Source of the DNA: a virus
IMG/VR virus record: IMGVR_UViG_3300013123_000014
Coordinates: 1 to 42,787 of that record
Strand: one strand, 5' to 3'
DNA length: 42,787 nt
Made by a program: the position numbers and the translations under genes
Shown: piece after piece, positions 1 to 8,103 of the stretch
How the letters are laid out: each line of letters opens with the position of its first letter
Numbering within the stretch: position 1 is the first letter of the stretch
The notes under the pieces: generated by a model
Told to the model about the DNA's origin: nothing
Databases searched by the model: none
What the model saw: the letters and a program-made list of their open reading frames with translations, nothing else

Positions 1-123
1 AGTGGCTTTCATCACAAACCAATACCGGCCAGTCTTGATCTTTTAATAAAGTAATCAACGGCTCCTTCCAGACAATATCGTAATTGACAATATTAAATGC
101 TGATATTTCAGGTACGATTTTTG
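1..123. repeat. Terminal direct repeat, left copy
   Basis: These 123 bases are identical to 42665-42787. They lie inside the SNF2 helicase gene, which reads in frame across the join. That fits an assembly overlap of a circular or circularly permuted genome better than physical packaging ends. The non-redundant genome length is 42,664 bp. Confidence 0.97.
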
Positions 124-355
124 GGGAGTAAATTTCTTTTATAAAAGCTAACGGCATTTGCTCCCGGATTCTTTTTACCCACGACCGACGAATACTCTGG
201 GGACAAATCACTACTCCTGACGAAAGTCCGAGCTGTTTCCAAGCCTCGATTACTTGATAGGTTTTTCCAAGTCCCATATCATCAGCGAGGATAGCGTTAG
301 GCCGCAACGCCAGAAAATTCCGGCCAGTTTCCTGAAAAGGAAGAAGCTTTATCAT
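1..355 (-). CDS. SNF2-family DNA helicase, N-terminal part (continues at 42664 on the circle)
   Basis: This is the 5' part of the helicase whose remainder is at 41601-42787. ATG is at 355-353 and overlaps the stop of the upstream glycosyltransferase gene as ATGA. Reading leftward the protein begins MIKLLPFQETG, then shows the Walker A motif DDMGLGKT near residues 25-32 and the start of motif II DESH near residue 115. Position 1 equals 42665, and the codon phase is kept across the join (the internal Met at 42722 corresponds to position 58, 99 codons from this start). The complete protein is about 472 aa. Superfamily 2 helicases of this type in phages are thought to remodel protein-DNA complexes or help replication and recombination. 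Confidence 0.93.
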   Translation of the reverse strand, partial: MIKLLPFQETGRNFLALRPNAILADDMGLGKTYQVIEAWKQLGLSSGVVICPQSIRRSWVKRIREQMPLAFIKEIYSPKIVPEISAFNIVNYDIVWKEPLITLLKDQDWPVLVCDESH

Positions 356-1086
356 TTGTTCGATTCTTTCGCAATTGCGTTAAGAAGTTTCTTAACGTCG
401 TTTTCGTAGTGCTCGAGCATATATTCTTTCACCGCTGCATCGCCATAACTTTGTTGAGCGTCACTATACACCCACTTATAATTGTCGTCGATAGTTCGTT
501 TCCCATTAATCCAGTGACGATGCTCGATAATTATTTCTCTTGTTGGGAAAAGCCGGTTAATCCCTTTACAGAGCTTCATCAGCATCACATCAATTCCAAT
601 ATGCTGAATTTTTGGATAAATCATATATCCTAATTCCCGCACCATCTTCCCAGAAACAATACAGCCTGACGGGTGTAAATACTGGGACCAGTCGCTTAGA
701 AGGTCGTCGGCCATCGCAATACCCCACCCTTGTCCCTTTTGCTCGAGTATGCCAATGAGTTTTTGGTCCCAAAATCGAGTGTGGAAATAATGGTCGTCGT
801 TAACTGGAGCAAAATATTGCGCTTGAGAAGACCAAGCATAATGGTTATACGTCTCCGCAATAAATCGTCTCGGCCCGACATCAAACTGAAACGCCCTAAA
901 TCCCTGACGTTTAAAGTCTTTGGCTACAATTTCGTATTCCGAGAGTTTCGGATCGTCGTTATTCAAATAAACTACCAAAAAGTTTCCCGGTGACGCGGTT
1001 TCCTGAAAAGATCGGGCCATATTCTTTAATACCTCTGGTCTTCCTCGAGAAGGGCAAATTGTAAGAACGCTTACTTCACTATTCAT
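352..1086 (-). CDS. GT-A-fold glycosyltransferase-like protein
   Basis: This 244-aa protein opens with the strand-loop ICPSRGRP, typical of nucleotide-sugar-binding GT-A enzymes. It has a DXD-like acidic cluster, NDDH, near residues 96-99, where metal and sugar nucleotide would bind. It resembles putative glycosyltransferases that phages often carry. The target could be a host surface glycan, a virion protein or modified DNA; the sequence does not show which. It has no signal peptide or membrane segment, so it should be cytosolic. ATG at 1086 overlaps the preceding gene's stop as ATGA, and its own stop overlaps the helicase start, so it is translationally coupled on both sides. It is the last gene of the metabolic cassette. 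Family-level confidence is fair; specificity is unknown. Confidence 0.72.
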   Translation of the reverse strand: MNSEVSVLTICPSRGRPEVLKNMARSFQETASPGNFLVVYLNNDDPKLSEYEIVAKDFKRQGFRAFQFDVGPRRFIAETYNHYAWSSQAQYFAPVNDDHYFHTRFWDQKLIGILEQKGQGWGIAMADDLLSDWSQYLHPSGCIVSGKMVRELGYMIYPKIQHIGIDVMLMKLCKGINRLFPTREIIIEHRHWINGKRTIDDNYKWVYSDAQQSYGDAAVKEYMLEHYENDVKKLLNAIAKESNK

Positions 1087-1862
1087 TTTATCCTTTCTAC
1101 ACCTTTGAGCGTGAGTAAATCTTTTTGGCCGTCTTCTCCGAACTCTTCCACGAGTTCTTTATACCCGGGTTCAGTAGGATCAATACGTTTCTTATATAAT
1201 GCTTGACGGATCTCTGCATTGTACAAGTATATCCGATTCCACGGAGTGACATTCCGGTGATTCAGCTGTACATCCATATGGACGAATGGTTGGATCCCGG
1301 CGGCTAAACATTTATCACAAAAAATAGCATCCGGAGGCCCTGGGAGTTTGGGGTCAAAAAACGGGTAGAGAATTTTTTGAAACAACGAAGACTTCCAAAG
1401 AGTATACGGAGTAGCTGTAAGGTCCGTTGTTTGGACTCCTTCTCCCGTAGTTTCGTCAAGAAAATCACCTTTCATTTTTCCAATTTCCTGAAGAGATAGT
1501 TTCACTCCAGGTTTCTTTCGGCAAGCAAATTTAGCGTAAGGAAACCCGGCTGTATAAGTAACAGCGGAAATAAACTCTTTATCTGCCTCAAGTAAGCGCA
1601 ATATATCGCCTTTTTCAACACCCCAAATATCATCGTCCATCCGAAGAATATGGGTAAACCCATTCATCAACGCGCGTTGAATAATTTCATTGTCCGCATC
1701 TTGCACTCGGCGCCGATAGGGGAAAAAATACGACGTCTTTGCCCCAGCCCTGTGAAGATCATTGACCGTTGTCAATAAAGAATTCATAAACCTACGCGGG
1801 TCAGGGTCGATCCCAAACGTAGGGCATCCTATGAGAACTTTTATTTCTTCCTTATTATTCAC
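1083..1862 (-). CDS. Second GT-A-like glycosyltransferase (GTG start)
   Basis: I prefer a GTG start at 1862: a GGAGG lies a few bases upstream and the start overlaps the stop of the upstream gene. An in-frame ATG at 1982 would overlap that gene by 128 bp. From the GTG the protein is 259 aa, beginning VNNKEEIKVLIGCPTFG, a GT-A N-terminal strand. The acidic triad MDDDIWG near residue 80 looks like a DXD metal site. No membrane segment is seen. It differs clearly from the neighbouring glycosyltransferase-like protein, so the two may act in sequence or on different acceptors. ATGA overlap with the next gene suggests coupled translation. Confidence 0.68.
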   Translation of the reverse strand: MNNKEEIKVLIGCPTFGIDPDPRRFMNSLLTTVNDLHRAGAKTSYFFPYRRRVQDADNEIIQRALMNGFTHILRMDDDIWGVEKGDILRLLEADKEFISAVTYTAGFPYAKFACRKKPGVKLSLQEIGKMKGDFLDETTGEGVQTTDLTATPYTLWKSSLFQKILYPFFDPKLPGPPDAIFCDKCLAAGIQPFVHMDVQLNHRNVTPWNRIYLYNAEIRQALYKKRIDPTEPGYKELVEEFGEDGQKDLLTLKGVERIK

Positions 1863-2298
1863 CTGGCCCTCCTTCTTCTCTGGTTTGAGCCACATACACA
1901 ACCCCAATGGCTTTATAAAATTTATCATAAGTATCTTCTGAAAGGTGCTTAACCTTTTCCTCCACCCGGTTTCCCTGATCAAGAATATTCTTATTCTCTA
2001 TCCGGGTTTTATTTGTGTTGCGTATCATAATAGCTCTACGGCCGACTTCAGACAGAGGAATAGACCCCTCTGCGGCGTTCCGGACGCTATGCTCTAAATC
2101 CCAAATAGATAAATTTGTTTGAGCGAGACGGATAATGGCCAAAATGAATTCTCCGTCTATCCCCGCATTTTTGCAATCCTCGAGCATTAAATCCAATTCT
2201 TGTTGTGCCCCGGGTAACTTGCAAAGCGCTTTTTTAGACACAACACACATCTTATCAATAAATTCTCCAAAACTCATTACAAAAAGATTTCTCCCCAT
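1855..2298 (-). CDS. Conserved-looking protein with a DUF4254-like helical motif
   Basis: This 147-aa protein is probably mostly helical. Residues about 56-105 carry the pattern LAQTNLSIWDLEHSVR, then EVGRRA and IRNTNKTRIE. This N-x-x-x-W-x-L-E-x-x-x-R plus N-x-x-R arrangement is like that of DUF4254-type proteins encoded in lipopolysaccharide and glycan clusters. That likeness is from memory and unverified. The start at 2298 has an AAGGCGGG stretch upstream; Met8 is an alternative. It lies between the radical-SAM genes and the glycosyltransferases in the same operon, which fits an accessory role in the same pathway. No catalytic motif is visible. Confidence 0.55.
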   Translation of the reverse strand: MGRNLFVMSFGEFIDKMCVVSKKALCKLPGAQQELDLMLEDCKNAGIDGEFILAIIRLAQTNLSIWDLEHSVRNAAEGSIPLSEVGRRAIMIRNTNKTRIENKNILDQGNRVEEKVKHLSEDTYDKFYKAIGVVYVAQTREEGGPGE

Positions 2299-2321
2299 CA
2301 GTTACCCGCCTTTCCTATTTT

Positions 2322-3401
2322 TCATATAAAGTTAATATGTTCGGGTTTATGCACAAAATCGTGGATAAATTTATTTGTGCTATCGTGACGGCAGCAGCCC
2401 TCACAATCTTTATGCACGTCAAATTCCTTTTGCAGATACCCGATAATTTTCCAGTAATGTTCAGAATTTAGAATTTCTCCCAAAGACTGTTTTGCCAAAT
2501 CGCCATAGCAATACCTTTCGTTACCAAATAAATACCCGCAAGGGTAACACTTCCCATCGCCAGAAATTTGGAAAAGTAAAGGCACGTCAAGACAATGATC
2601 ATAAGGTCTTCGGACACGTTGAGCAATCATCCGAAATTTAGGGACTATCCGAGTTTCAAAGGTACTCATCGCCGCAGCCTGTCTAAGTGTTTCTTTGATT
2701 TTTGGCTCGTCAAACCACGGGCTTTCCGGGACCTCCATAGCATTGTATTTAGGATCCGAGCATTGCTTAATTACAAAATAATCTACCCCGGTATCGATAG
2801 CGAATTGAGCTTCCCGCAAAACGTATGGGAGTGCGTTCTTTGTTAGCACCATCTGAAGTCCGATAGTCACGGGAGAACCAAGCTGCTTTTTCATTTGGAC
2901 GGCTAACTGGATGTTTCGTTTCACTCCTTCCCAATACGGCCGGCCGTGAACGACTTCGTACCCTTCTTCGATAGCCGAAAGATTAAAACGCAGCCAGACA
3001 AGGTTATTAACAAAATCAGCCATATCTAAATCGGAAATCCGAACGCCATTAGTGGCCATCGCCATATCGAGTCCACTGTCAACACCTGCACGGATAGCCG
3101 GGATCAAACTTGGATGTAGAGTAGGCTCACCGTCCCCGACAATAGAGATAGCTTTTACTCCGCATTTTGGGGCCTCTTTAAAAAGCTGGATAAGTGCAGC
3201 ATCAGGAATCATTTCTCCAGTCATCTTTTGAAAGATACCATAGCAATACTCGCATTTAATATTACACAACTTAGTAATTCCAGCATCGATCATAATTGGC
3301 GCGATTCGTTTCCCTTGAACGAAGTGTTTATACACACGATCCATATGCCAGAGCAACTTGTTGCTATCTAAATTCCATTTGTCAATATCCTTCACGTTCA
3401 T
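2322..3401 (-). CDS. Radical SAM protein with C-terminal SPASM-like Cys cluster
   Basis: The protein is 359 aa from the ATG at 3401, which has an AGAGGAGGT ribosome site 7 nt upstream and overlaps the previous stop as ATGA. A Met 10 codons earlier lacks such a site. The radical SAM signature CX3CX2C is at residues 46, 50 and 53 (CNIKCEYC), followed by GDGEPTLHP, the glycine-rich SAM-contact motif, and ATNG in the barrel. The C-terminal third has several Cys (CLDVPLL, GKCYPC, CEGCC), as expected for a SPASM or twitch domain holding extra iron-sulfur clusters. SPASM enzymes modify peptides, sugars or other substrates by radical chemistry. It sits next to a second, different radical SAM gene. 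The substrate is unknown. Confidence 0.87.
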   Translation of the reverse strand: MNVKDIDKWNLDSNKLLWHMDRVYKHFVQGKRIAPIMIDAGITKLCNIKCEYCYGIFQKMTGEMIPDAALIQLFKEAPKCGVKAISIVGDGEPTLHPSLIPAIRAGVDSGLDMAMATNGVRISDLDMADFVNNLVWLRFNLSAIEEGYEVVHGRPYWEGVKRNIQLAVQMKKQLGSPVTIGLQMVLTKNALPYVLREAQFAIDTGVDYFVIKQCSDPKYNAMEVPESPWFDEPKIKETLRQAAAMSTFETRIVPKFRMIAQRVRRPYDHCLDVPLLFQISGDGKCYPCGYLFGNERYCYGDLAKQSLGEILNSEHYWKIIGYLQKEFDVHKDCEGCCRHDSTNKFIHDFVHKPEHINFI

Positions 3402-4258
3402 TTTGTTACCTCCTCTATTTTTACGCTGCAATGACCACCTTGTTGAAGACGATTGGTTTTTAATTTCACGTCACACGGATTACAAAGGCCAAAATCGTGG
3501 CACATACAAACCCGGTAGCTTCGGCTATCTGTATTCTTAGCGGCTGCAAATGGCCGGCTATTGGAATAAAGAAAATGGTGGCAAGGGAATACTTCGCCAT
3601 TAGGAGCAAAAAGAAGTTCGCTCGGATAACACCAAACTGCTTTTCTCTGCCTCTGGCCAGATACTGCTTTGGGGTATTTATAAGTCCCGTGTGTAGCGTC
3701 GAGAAATTCTTTCATTCGAAAATCTATTCCTACACTGTCGCAAGCATTTTGCATCATAGAGTTTTTTAACTTCATATCTGGATGATCCAGGCCCCAGATA
3801 CCAACACTGTACCCCTCTTTCTTCAATGCTTGTACAGTTTTGAGTAGCGTAATCCCGTTAGTTTTTTGATGAAACGAAAATCTAATCGACGCATACGGGG
3901 CACGACGTTTAAACATTTTTGGCTCTGTGCGGTAGATAAACTCTTTAACGTCGAAACAGCCATTGGTCAGAAGATCGATCTTCTTTCCGCGAAGATGAAG
4001 TTCTTTTACCAGATCGTAGAAGTCCGGGTATTCAGTTGGTTCGCCACCCTGAAGACTGATAGGTAAATCGTTCCGGGTAGGAATAGCAGAAAGAATTTTT
4101 ACCCATTCACTGACAGATATTTCTTTACGCGGCGCGAAATCCCCGTGCCGATTAATACAATAACTACACCCCATCCGGCAACGAAAAGTAAGAAACACCC
4201 CAATGTAATTATATTTATCCGGCAATTTCATCTTTTCACCCTTCGATAATTGTATCAT
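3398..4258 (-). CDS. Radical SAM protein, second of an adjacent pair
   Basis: This protein is 286 aa from the ATG at 4258, which has AGGAGG 4 nt upstream. An alternative ATG at 4231 with AAGGG would remove 9 residues. The CX3CX2C motif is CRMGCSYC at residues 27, 31 and 34, followed by LQGGEPTEYPDF (SAM-binding GGE motif) and LLTNG. The C-terminal part has more Cys-rich segments (WCYPSE, FPCHHF, VCMCHDFGLCNPC), suggesting an auxiliary iron-sulfur cluster. The gene overlaps the upstream thiamine-diphosphate enzyme gene by 23 bp and the next radical SAM gene by 4 bp. Two different radical SAM enzymes side by side suggests successive radical steps on one intermediate or substrate; this is inference. 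Confidence 0.85.
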   Translation of the reverse strand: MIQLSKGEKMKLPDKYNYIGVFLTFRCRMGCSYCINRHGDFAPRKEISVSEWVKILSAIPTRNDLPISLQGGEPTEYPDFYDLVKELHLRGKKIDLLTNGCFDVKEFIYRTEPKMFKRRAPYASIRFSFHQKTNGITLLKTVQALKKEGYSVGIWGLDHPDMKLKNSMMQNACDSVGIDFRMKEFLDATHGTYKYPKAVSGQRQRKAVWCYPSELLFAPNGEVFPCHHFLYSNSRPFAAAKNTDSRSYRVCMCHDFGLCNPCDVKLKTNRLQQGGHCSVKIEEVTK

Positions 4259-4778
4259 ATAACCTCCTGTATTCGACAAACATTATTGGTCGCTCAATTA
4301 CTCTATGTATAAACGCGCCCATCACATCGCGACAATTAGTAAGCCTTACAACTGGAATAGACGTATGCTTCTCAAAAACGTCCGAGTAGTCCTGAACGTG
4401 CTGTGTCCCCGGGTCAAGCGGGCTATCGTGGCCGACGCATACTCGGATAATCATAGGAATTTTTAAGCCGTATTTTTGTAAATTCGAAAGATGATTAACT
4501 AAGGCGTCCATCCCGGCGAGTAAGAAATCCGCACGTTCAAAACAAAGTACCGGAAGATAACCTTCTAATGAAAGTCCCGTGGCTATCCCGACCATTAAGT
4601 TTTCGGCAACTGGTGTCTCAATACATAAATGTTCGCATCCGATAAGCGTTCCGTTCATTTTATGCCCGTAGGCGGTATTATAACCGACAAAACGAATTTG
4701 AGGATTAAGCGATAACGCGCACATTGTTTTATGAAGCAGATCTTTGTAAGTATCTCTATTCTCGATTTTTTCTACCAT
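4236..4778 (-). CDS. Thiamine-diphosphate enzyme, E1 beta / transketolase pyrimidine-binding half
   Basis: The 180-aa protein matches the pyrimidine (PYR) domain of E1-beta and transketolase-type enzymes. ETPVAEN at residues 54-60 corresponds to the E1-beta segment that supplies the glutamate activating the thiamine aminopyrimidine. It is followed by GIATGLSLEGYLPV and the LAGMDALVNHLSNL helix, equivalent to the E1-beta FSMQAIDQ region. Usual E1-beta chains are about 325 aa, and this one lacks the C-terminal transketolase domain. It overlaps the end of the alpha-like gene by 7 bp, as expected for subunits made together. The assembled enzyme should cleave or transfer a two-carbon or acyl-aldehyde unit from a 2-oxo acid or ketose. 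The exact reaction is not deducible. Confidence 0.82.
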   Translation of the reverse strand: MVEKIENRDTYKDLLHKTMCALSLNPQIRFVGYNTAYGHKMNGTLIGCEHLCIETPVAENLMVGIATGLSLEGYLPVLCFERADFLLAGMDALVNHLSNLQKYGLKIPMIIRVCVGHDSPLDPGTQHVQDYSDVFEKHTSIPVVRLTNCRDVMGAFIHRVIERPIMFVEYRRLYDTIIEG

Positions 4779-5383
4779 TTAATTTGCACTCCTGTTCCTA
4801 CGTGCGGAAAAGCTGCTTGATAATGATAATAGAAAACCTTTGGGGTACCCCAAAGTTCTTGCATTTCACGGTCTTTTTCCCCCCAACGCTGTTCGATAGA
4901 TGTCGTTACTGATCGATTATTATTTTCGATAACGAAAGTGATAGGTAGATCGTGGCCTATTGCGTATCTTAGCGCCTCCCAAAACCAACCTTGATCACAA
5001 GCCCCATCACCGACAAAACAATGCACTTTATTACTCTGCCCCGCGAGTTTAATCGCTTTTGCGACTCCTACCGCAAGACCGACGTTTCCCCCTACAATAG
5101 CTGTACTGATGAAATGCCGGGAAAGATCGATAATGTGCATTGAATTATTATGCTTCAATATCTCATTCCTCAAAAATTCTTTGTCTCCTGTGGCCAAGAG
5201 CCAATGGTAAGTATTCCTGTGAGTAGAAAAAACCCAATCCCCAGGTTGGAAATGTTTTTGAAAATAACTAATTAAGATATCTTCATTCCCTCCGCAGAAA
5301 TGGTGGGGGCAACGGATTTGTCCGCTCTCCCAAAGGATACGCATATCGTCTTCAAAGTCTATTAACTCTTGTTTAGTTATCAT
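4772..5383 (-). CDS. Thiamine-diphosphate enzyme, E1 alpha / transketolase diphosphate-binding half
   Basis: The 203-aa protein carries the thiamine-diphosphate and magnesium motif GDG-X26-NN (GDGACDQG at residues 125-132, ENNN at 153-156). It also has E1-alpha-like features: STHRNTYH near 53-60, SMH at 81-83 and STAIVGGNVGLAVG at 93-106, parallel to the GSMH and GIVGG motifs of pyruvate or acetoin dehydrogenase E1-alpha. It is shorter than the usual 320-360 aa, so it is a compact form. With the beta-like partner downstream it would form a heteromeric enzyme with its active site at the subunit interface. No E2 or E3 gene accompanies it, arguing against a full dehydrogenase complex and for a stand-alone lyase or transketolase-type reaction. 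The pair is very unusual in a phage. Confidence 0.87.
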   Translation of the reverse strand: MITKQELIDFEDDMRILWESGQIRCPHHFCGGNEDILISYFQKHFQPGDWVFSTHRNTYHWLLATGDKEFLRNEILKHNNSMHIIDLSRHFISTAIVGGNVGLAVGVAKAIKLAGQSNKVHCFVGDGACDQGWFWEALRYAIGHDLPITFVIENNNRSVTTSIEQRWGEKDREMQELWGTPKVFYYHYQAAFPHVGTGVQIKW

Positions 5384-6012
5384 AAGTCCTCAATAGTTAC
5401 CGTTTGCTTTTGATATTCGATTGGTGTTAGCCACCCTAAAACTGGCGCACCAGAAAAACCCTTCTCCCATATAAACCAAGCATAACACGAAGCAGAAGAG
5501 CCGGTGTCTGAGAAACGCCCGTTCATCGCGCATTTCTTTCGAAAAGAATATACCCAGATTTTTTTCGGCGGATTCTTGACAAACAACTTTTGGCGGCCTT
5601 GTCCTTCTAAAAAAGTTAACTTTAAAAACATCGCAACTTTATTAGATGTAAGTTTTAACGCTTGCTCGACAAATTCTGCCGCAAATTTATACGGGGGGTT
5701 CGTAATAATATCTCCAGTAAAGCCTTCTGTCGCTGTTAAGAAGTCTATTCCGGGTTTTCCAAAACCCCTATCAATTAAATCAGACGAAAAAACTGTCTTC
5801 CCCAAAGACGTCATACGTATAGATAAGTGCCCTTCCCCGCAAGCAGGTTCCCAAATTTTTGGCGCAAATTTTTCAACATTAAATAAGTCGTCAATGGCCG
5901 ACGGTTCTGTAGCGTAATAGTCGTGAACTTCACGATCGTGATCCGAATGGTTACTAGCACCAAGAGTCGTAAAAATAGATTTCTTATTTCCTGTCCAGTC
6001 TTTACTTATCAT
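5380..6012 (-). CDS. Adenine-type DNA methyltransferase (NPPY)
   Basis: The 210-aa protein has SAM-binding motif I as EPACGEG (residues 55-61), an acidic SSDLID strand, and catalytic motif IV as NPPY (105-108), the pattern of N6-adenine methyltransferases. No target-recognition domain or endonuclease partner is evident, so it is probably an orphan enzyme that protects phage DNA or marks it. Small phage homologues of this layout are common. ATG at 6012 overlaps the primase-helicase stop (ATGA) with GGGAGAG upstream. Its own stop overlaps the E1-alpha-like start, so it could instead belong functionally to the cassette that follows. Confidence 0.82.
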   Translation of the reverse strand: MISKDWTGNKKSIFTTLGASNHSDHDREVHDYYATEPSAIDDLFNVEKFAPKIWEPACGEGHLSIRMTSLGKTVFSSDLIDRGFGKPGIDFLTATEGFTGDIITNPPYKFAAEFVEQALKLTSNKVAMFLKLTFLEGQGRQKLFVKNPPKKIWVYSFRKKCAMNGRFSDTGSSASCYAWFIWEKGFSGAPVLGWLTPIEYQKQTVTIEDL

Positions 6013-8087
6013 AACTCTCCCACTATTTGATTCATTTGCTCTCTCATCGGCCGGGTATAGGAGGTACTGAATACCCCACCCTCTCGAGAGATTTTTTTAT
6101 CCCAACGTAACCCCACTAACGCTGCGGCTACACGGCTTTGATCAGCCCGGGTAACTGACTTCATAGGTACGCCTACATATTCAAGTATTTCTTCTGTTGT
6201 AACTTCATTCACTTCCGGATTCTCCTTAACCCAACGCACAACATTTTGTCTCATAGGGTCTTCCGGCATCCGGGCCTGAGCTTCAAGAACTTGAAGTTGT
6301 TCCGCCTCGCCTACGAGATAGAGCATTTCGTTTTTATAACATTGAAAAGCTTCCGCCCAAAGCTGGTCACAATTATTTTCAAGGCCTTTAAGGTCCACCG
6401 GGCCATTAAATCGTGTAATCCAGTATCTTCTATTTCCGGTAATATCGTTGAGATACCCCACGTGTTCCGGGTTAACCGTTCCTATGAAAATACTTTGACG
6501 AGGAAAGTCTTTTGCGTGGCGTTCGTAAGACAAGCGGACGGTATCTTTTTCCCGGGTGATAAAAGATTTAAGGCTGTTTGCGTCGTGCCAGCGAAGCGCG
6601 GTCATTTCGGAGAGCTCTATTACCCATTTACTTAACATCATATGAATCGCGTCTTTAGCGTGAGGATCTAAATTCATATCCCCGCCCCAATTTCTGCCGA
6701 GGATACGGCAAGCTGTACTTTTCCCGATTCCCTGATCTCCTTCGATAATAAGTACGTGATCCCACTTACACCCAGGCTCCATAACACGTTTCACCGCCGC
6801 GCAAAGAGTCTTTCGCGCAATAGCCCGGGTGTACGAGGTATCTATCGCGTGGCCAAAAACGGTTAGCCAATTGTTAAGCCTCGGAATTTGGTCCCAGACA
6901 AGAGATTGAAGATAATTTCTAATAGGATGATAATGCCTTTTATGCGCCACAACTATAACTGCCTCTAAAACTGTTTGCTGGGAAAATTCTATGCTAATCG
7001 TTTTCGCCAAGAAAAACTTCAATAACACAACATCTTCGTCGCAAAGATTGGGCCCCTTAGCCCCGCGTTCTTTATACCACGGTGCGCTTGAATTTATTTC
7101 TATCATCCCGGAAAAAGTGTTATACCGGAAGGCATCTTGAATTTTTGGCAGTGTTACTAAGTAGTTCACAGCGTTGTTGAGGGATGGTTTTATCGCGCCT
7201 TTTGCGGTTAGATCGTATTTAACGTCCCCAAAATTTATTTTTTCGCCTACTTCAGCCACTTTAAAAATCGCGCCAACATTCAAGTGGCCGGCTTTTTCTT
7301 TAGCATAAGTATAAGCAGAGCGGACCGTGTGTTCAATATCTGGGTCAGAAAGGGCTGGGGAGATCTTTTGGGGAAGGTACGACTCTTTCAATGTTTGAAG
7401 ACAAGTGCATTCAGACAGCCCAAAATCCCGGCCGCGGCAAGCAGCTACATAAAGAGAATTTCTACGGGCCCCTGTTGTAGCCTCTGGCATCCCGGAAAGA
7501 GATTCTTTAAATCGTTCGATATTTAACGCGTCATCATCTACAAACCCCGGTTCTGGGGCCGGGCCGATAGTTACCCTTTCTTGCTTGACGATCCGGGCTA
7601 CAAGAGCCCCTGGCGCGTCCAGAAGGGCATTTAAAGAGCCGAAGACTACTTCATACCGCTTCTTTGTATCTGGATGGATGCTTTCTGCCCCCACCACATA
7701 AAAAGGCCCGTGACGAAATTCTAAACCTGGGTATTCTTTAAGGTAAAGTGAAGTCTCCACACCTAGAGGGAAGTTAAGGTATATATGAAAACCACCGGAA
7801 CCTGTCTTGACCACAAAAGTTTTACTCTCCCACCCTTTTTCGAGTTTTAGATCCCCACAGAGCTGGGCAAAACTTTCTTTCCCTTTGGCCCCGTCTTTGA
7901 TATCAATATCAATTACAAGCCGGTTCTCCGTATGCACCCCAAAATTCTTGGGGATATCACTCCGGGAAAGGGTCGGGTCTTTTGGAATTAATTTCCAGTC
8001 TTCTCCCTCTTTAACCGCCGGCTTTTTACCGCGCAAAGGAAAAACTCGAAAACCTTGCTGAACGTATTGCTGAATTATATCAAGCAT
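6009..8087 (-). CDS. Primase-polymerase fused to VirE-type helicase
   Basis: This 692-aa protein has two modules. Residues about 1-180 form a bifunctional primase-polymerase domain: GFRVFPLRGKKP at the N-terminus, the metal-binding VIDIDIKDG near 57-65, KTGSGGFHIY near 93-102 and a YVVGAES strand. The C-terminal half is a VirE-like superfamily 3-type ATPase: Walker A GDQGIGKST near 450-458, Walker B-like KWVIELSEM, and the conserved GTVNP and TGNRRYW segments. Such fusions start and unwind DNA for phage replication. It is the first large gene of the leftward operon and its stop overlaps the methyltransferase start. No separate replicative helicase of the DnaB type is seen, so this is the likely replication initiator. 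Confidence 0.92.
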   Translation of the reverse strand: MLDIIQQYVQQGFRVFPLRGKKPAVKEGEDWKLIPKDPTLSRSDIPKNFGVHTENRLVIDIDIKDGAKGKESFAQLCGDLKLEKGWESKTFVVKTGSGGFHIYLNFPLGVETSLYLKEYPGLEFRHGPFYVVGAESIHPDTKKRYEVVFGSLNALLDAPGALVARIVKQERVTIGPAPEPGFVDDDALNIERFKESLSGMPEATTGARRNSLYVAACRGRDFGLSECTCLQTLKESYLPQKISPALSDPDIEHTVRSAYTYAKEKAGHLNVGAIFKVAEVGEKINFGDVKYDLTAKGAIKPSLNNAVNYLVTLPKIQDAFRYNTFSGMIEINSSAPWYKERGAKGPNLCDEDVVLLKFFLAKTISIEFSQQTVLEAVIVVAHKRHYHPIRNYLQSLVWDQIPRLNNWLTVFGHAIDTSYTRAIARKTLCAAVKRVMEPGCKWDHVLIIEGDQGIGKSTACRILGRNWGGDMNLDPHAKDAIHMMLSKWVIELSEMTALRWHDANSLKSFITREKDTVRLSYERHAKDFPRQSIFIGTVNPEHVGYLNDITGNRRYWITRFNGPVDLKGLENNCDQLWAEAFQCYKNEMLYLVGEAEQLQVLEAQARMPEDPMRQNVVRWVKENPEVNEVTTEEILEYVGVPMKSVTRADQSRVAAALVGLRWDKKISREGGVFSTSYTRPMREQMNQIVGEL

Positions 8088-8103
8088 AGTAGATATACTC
8101 GTC

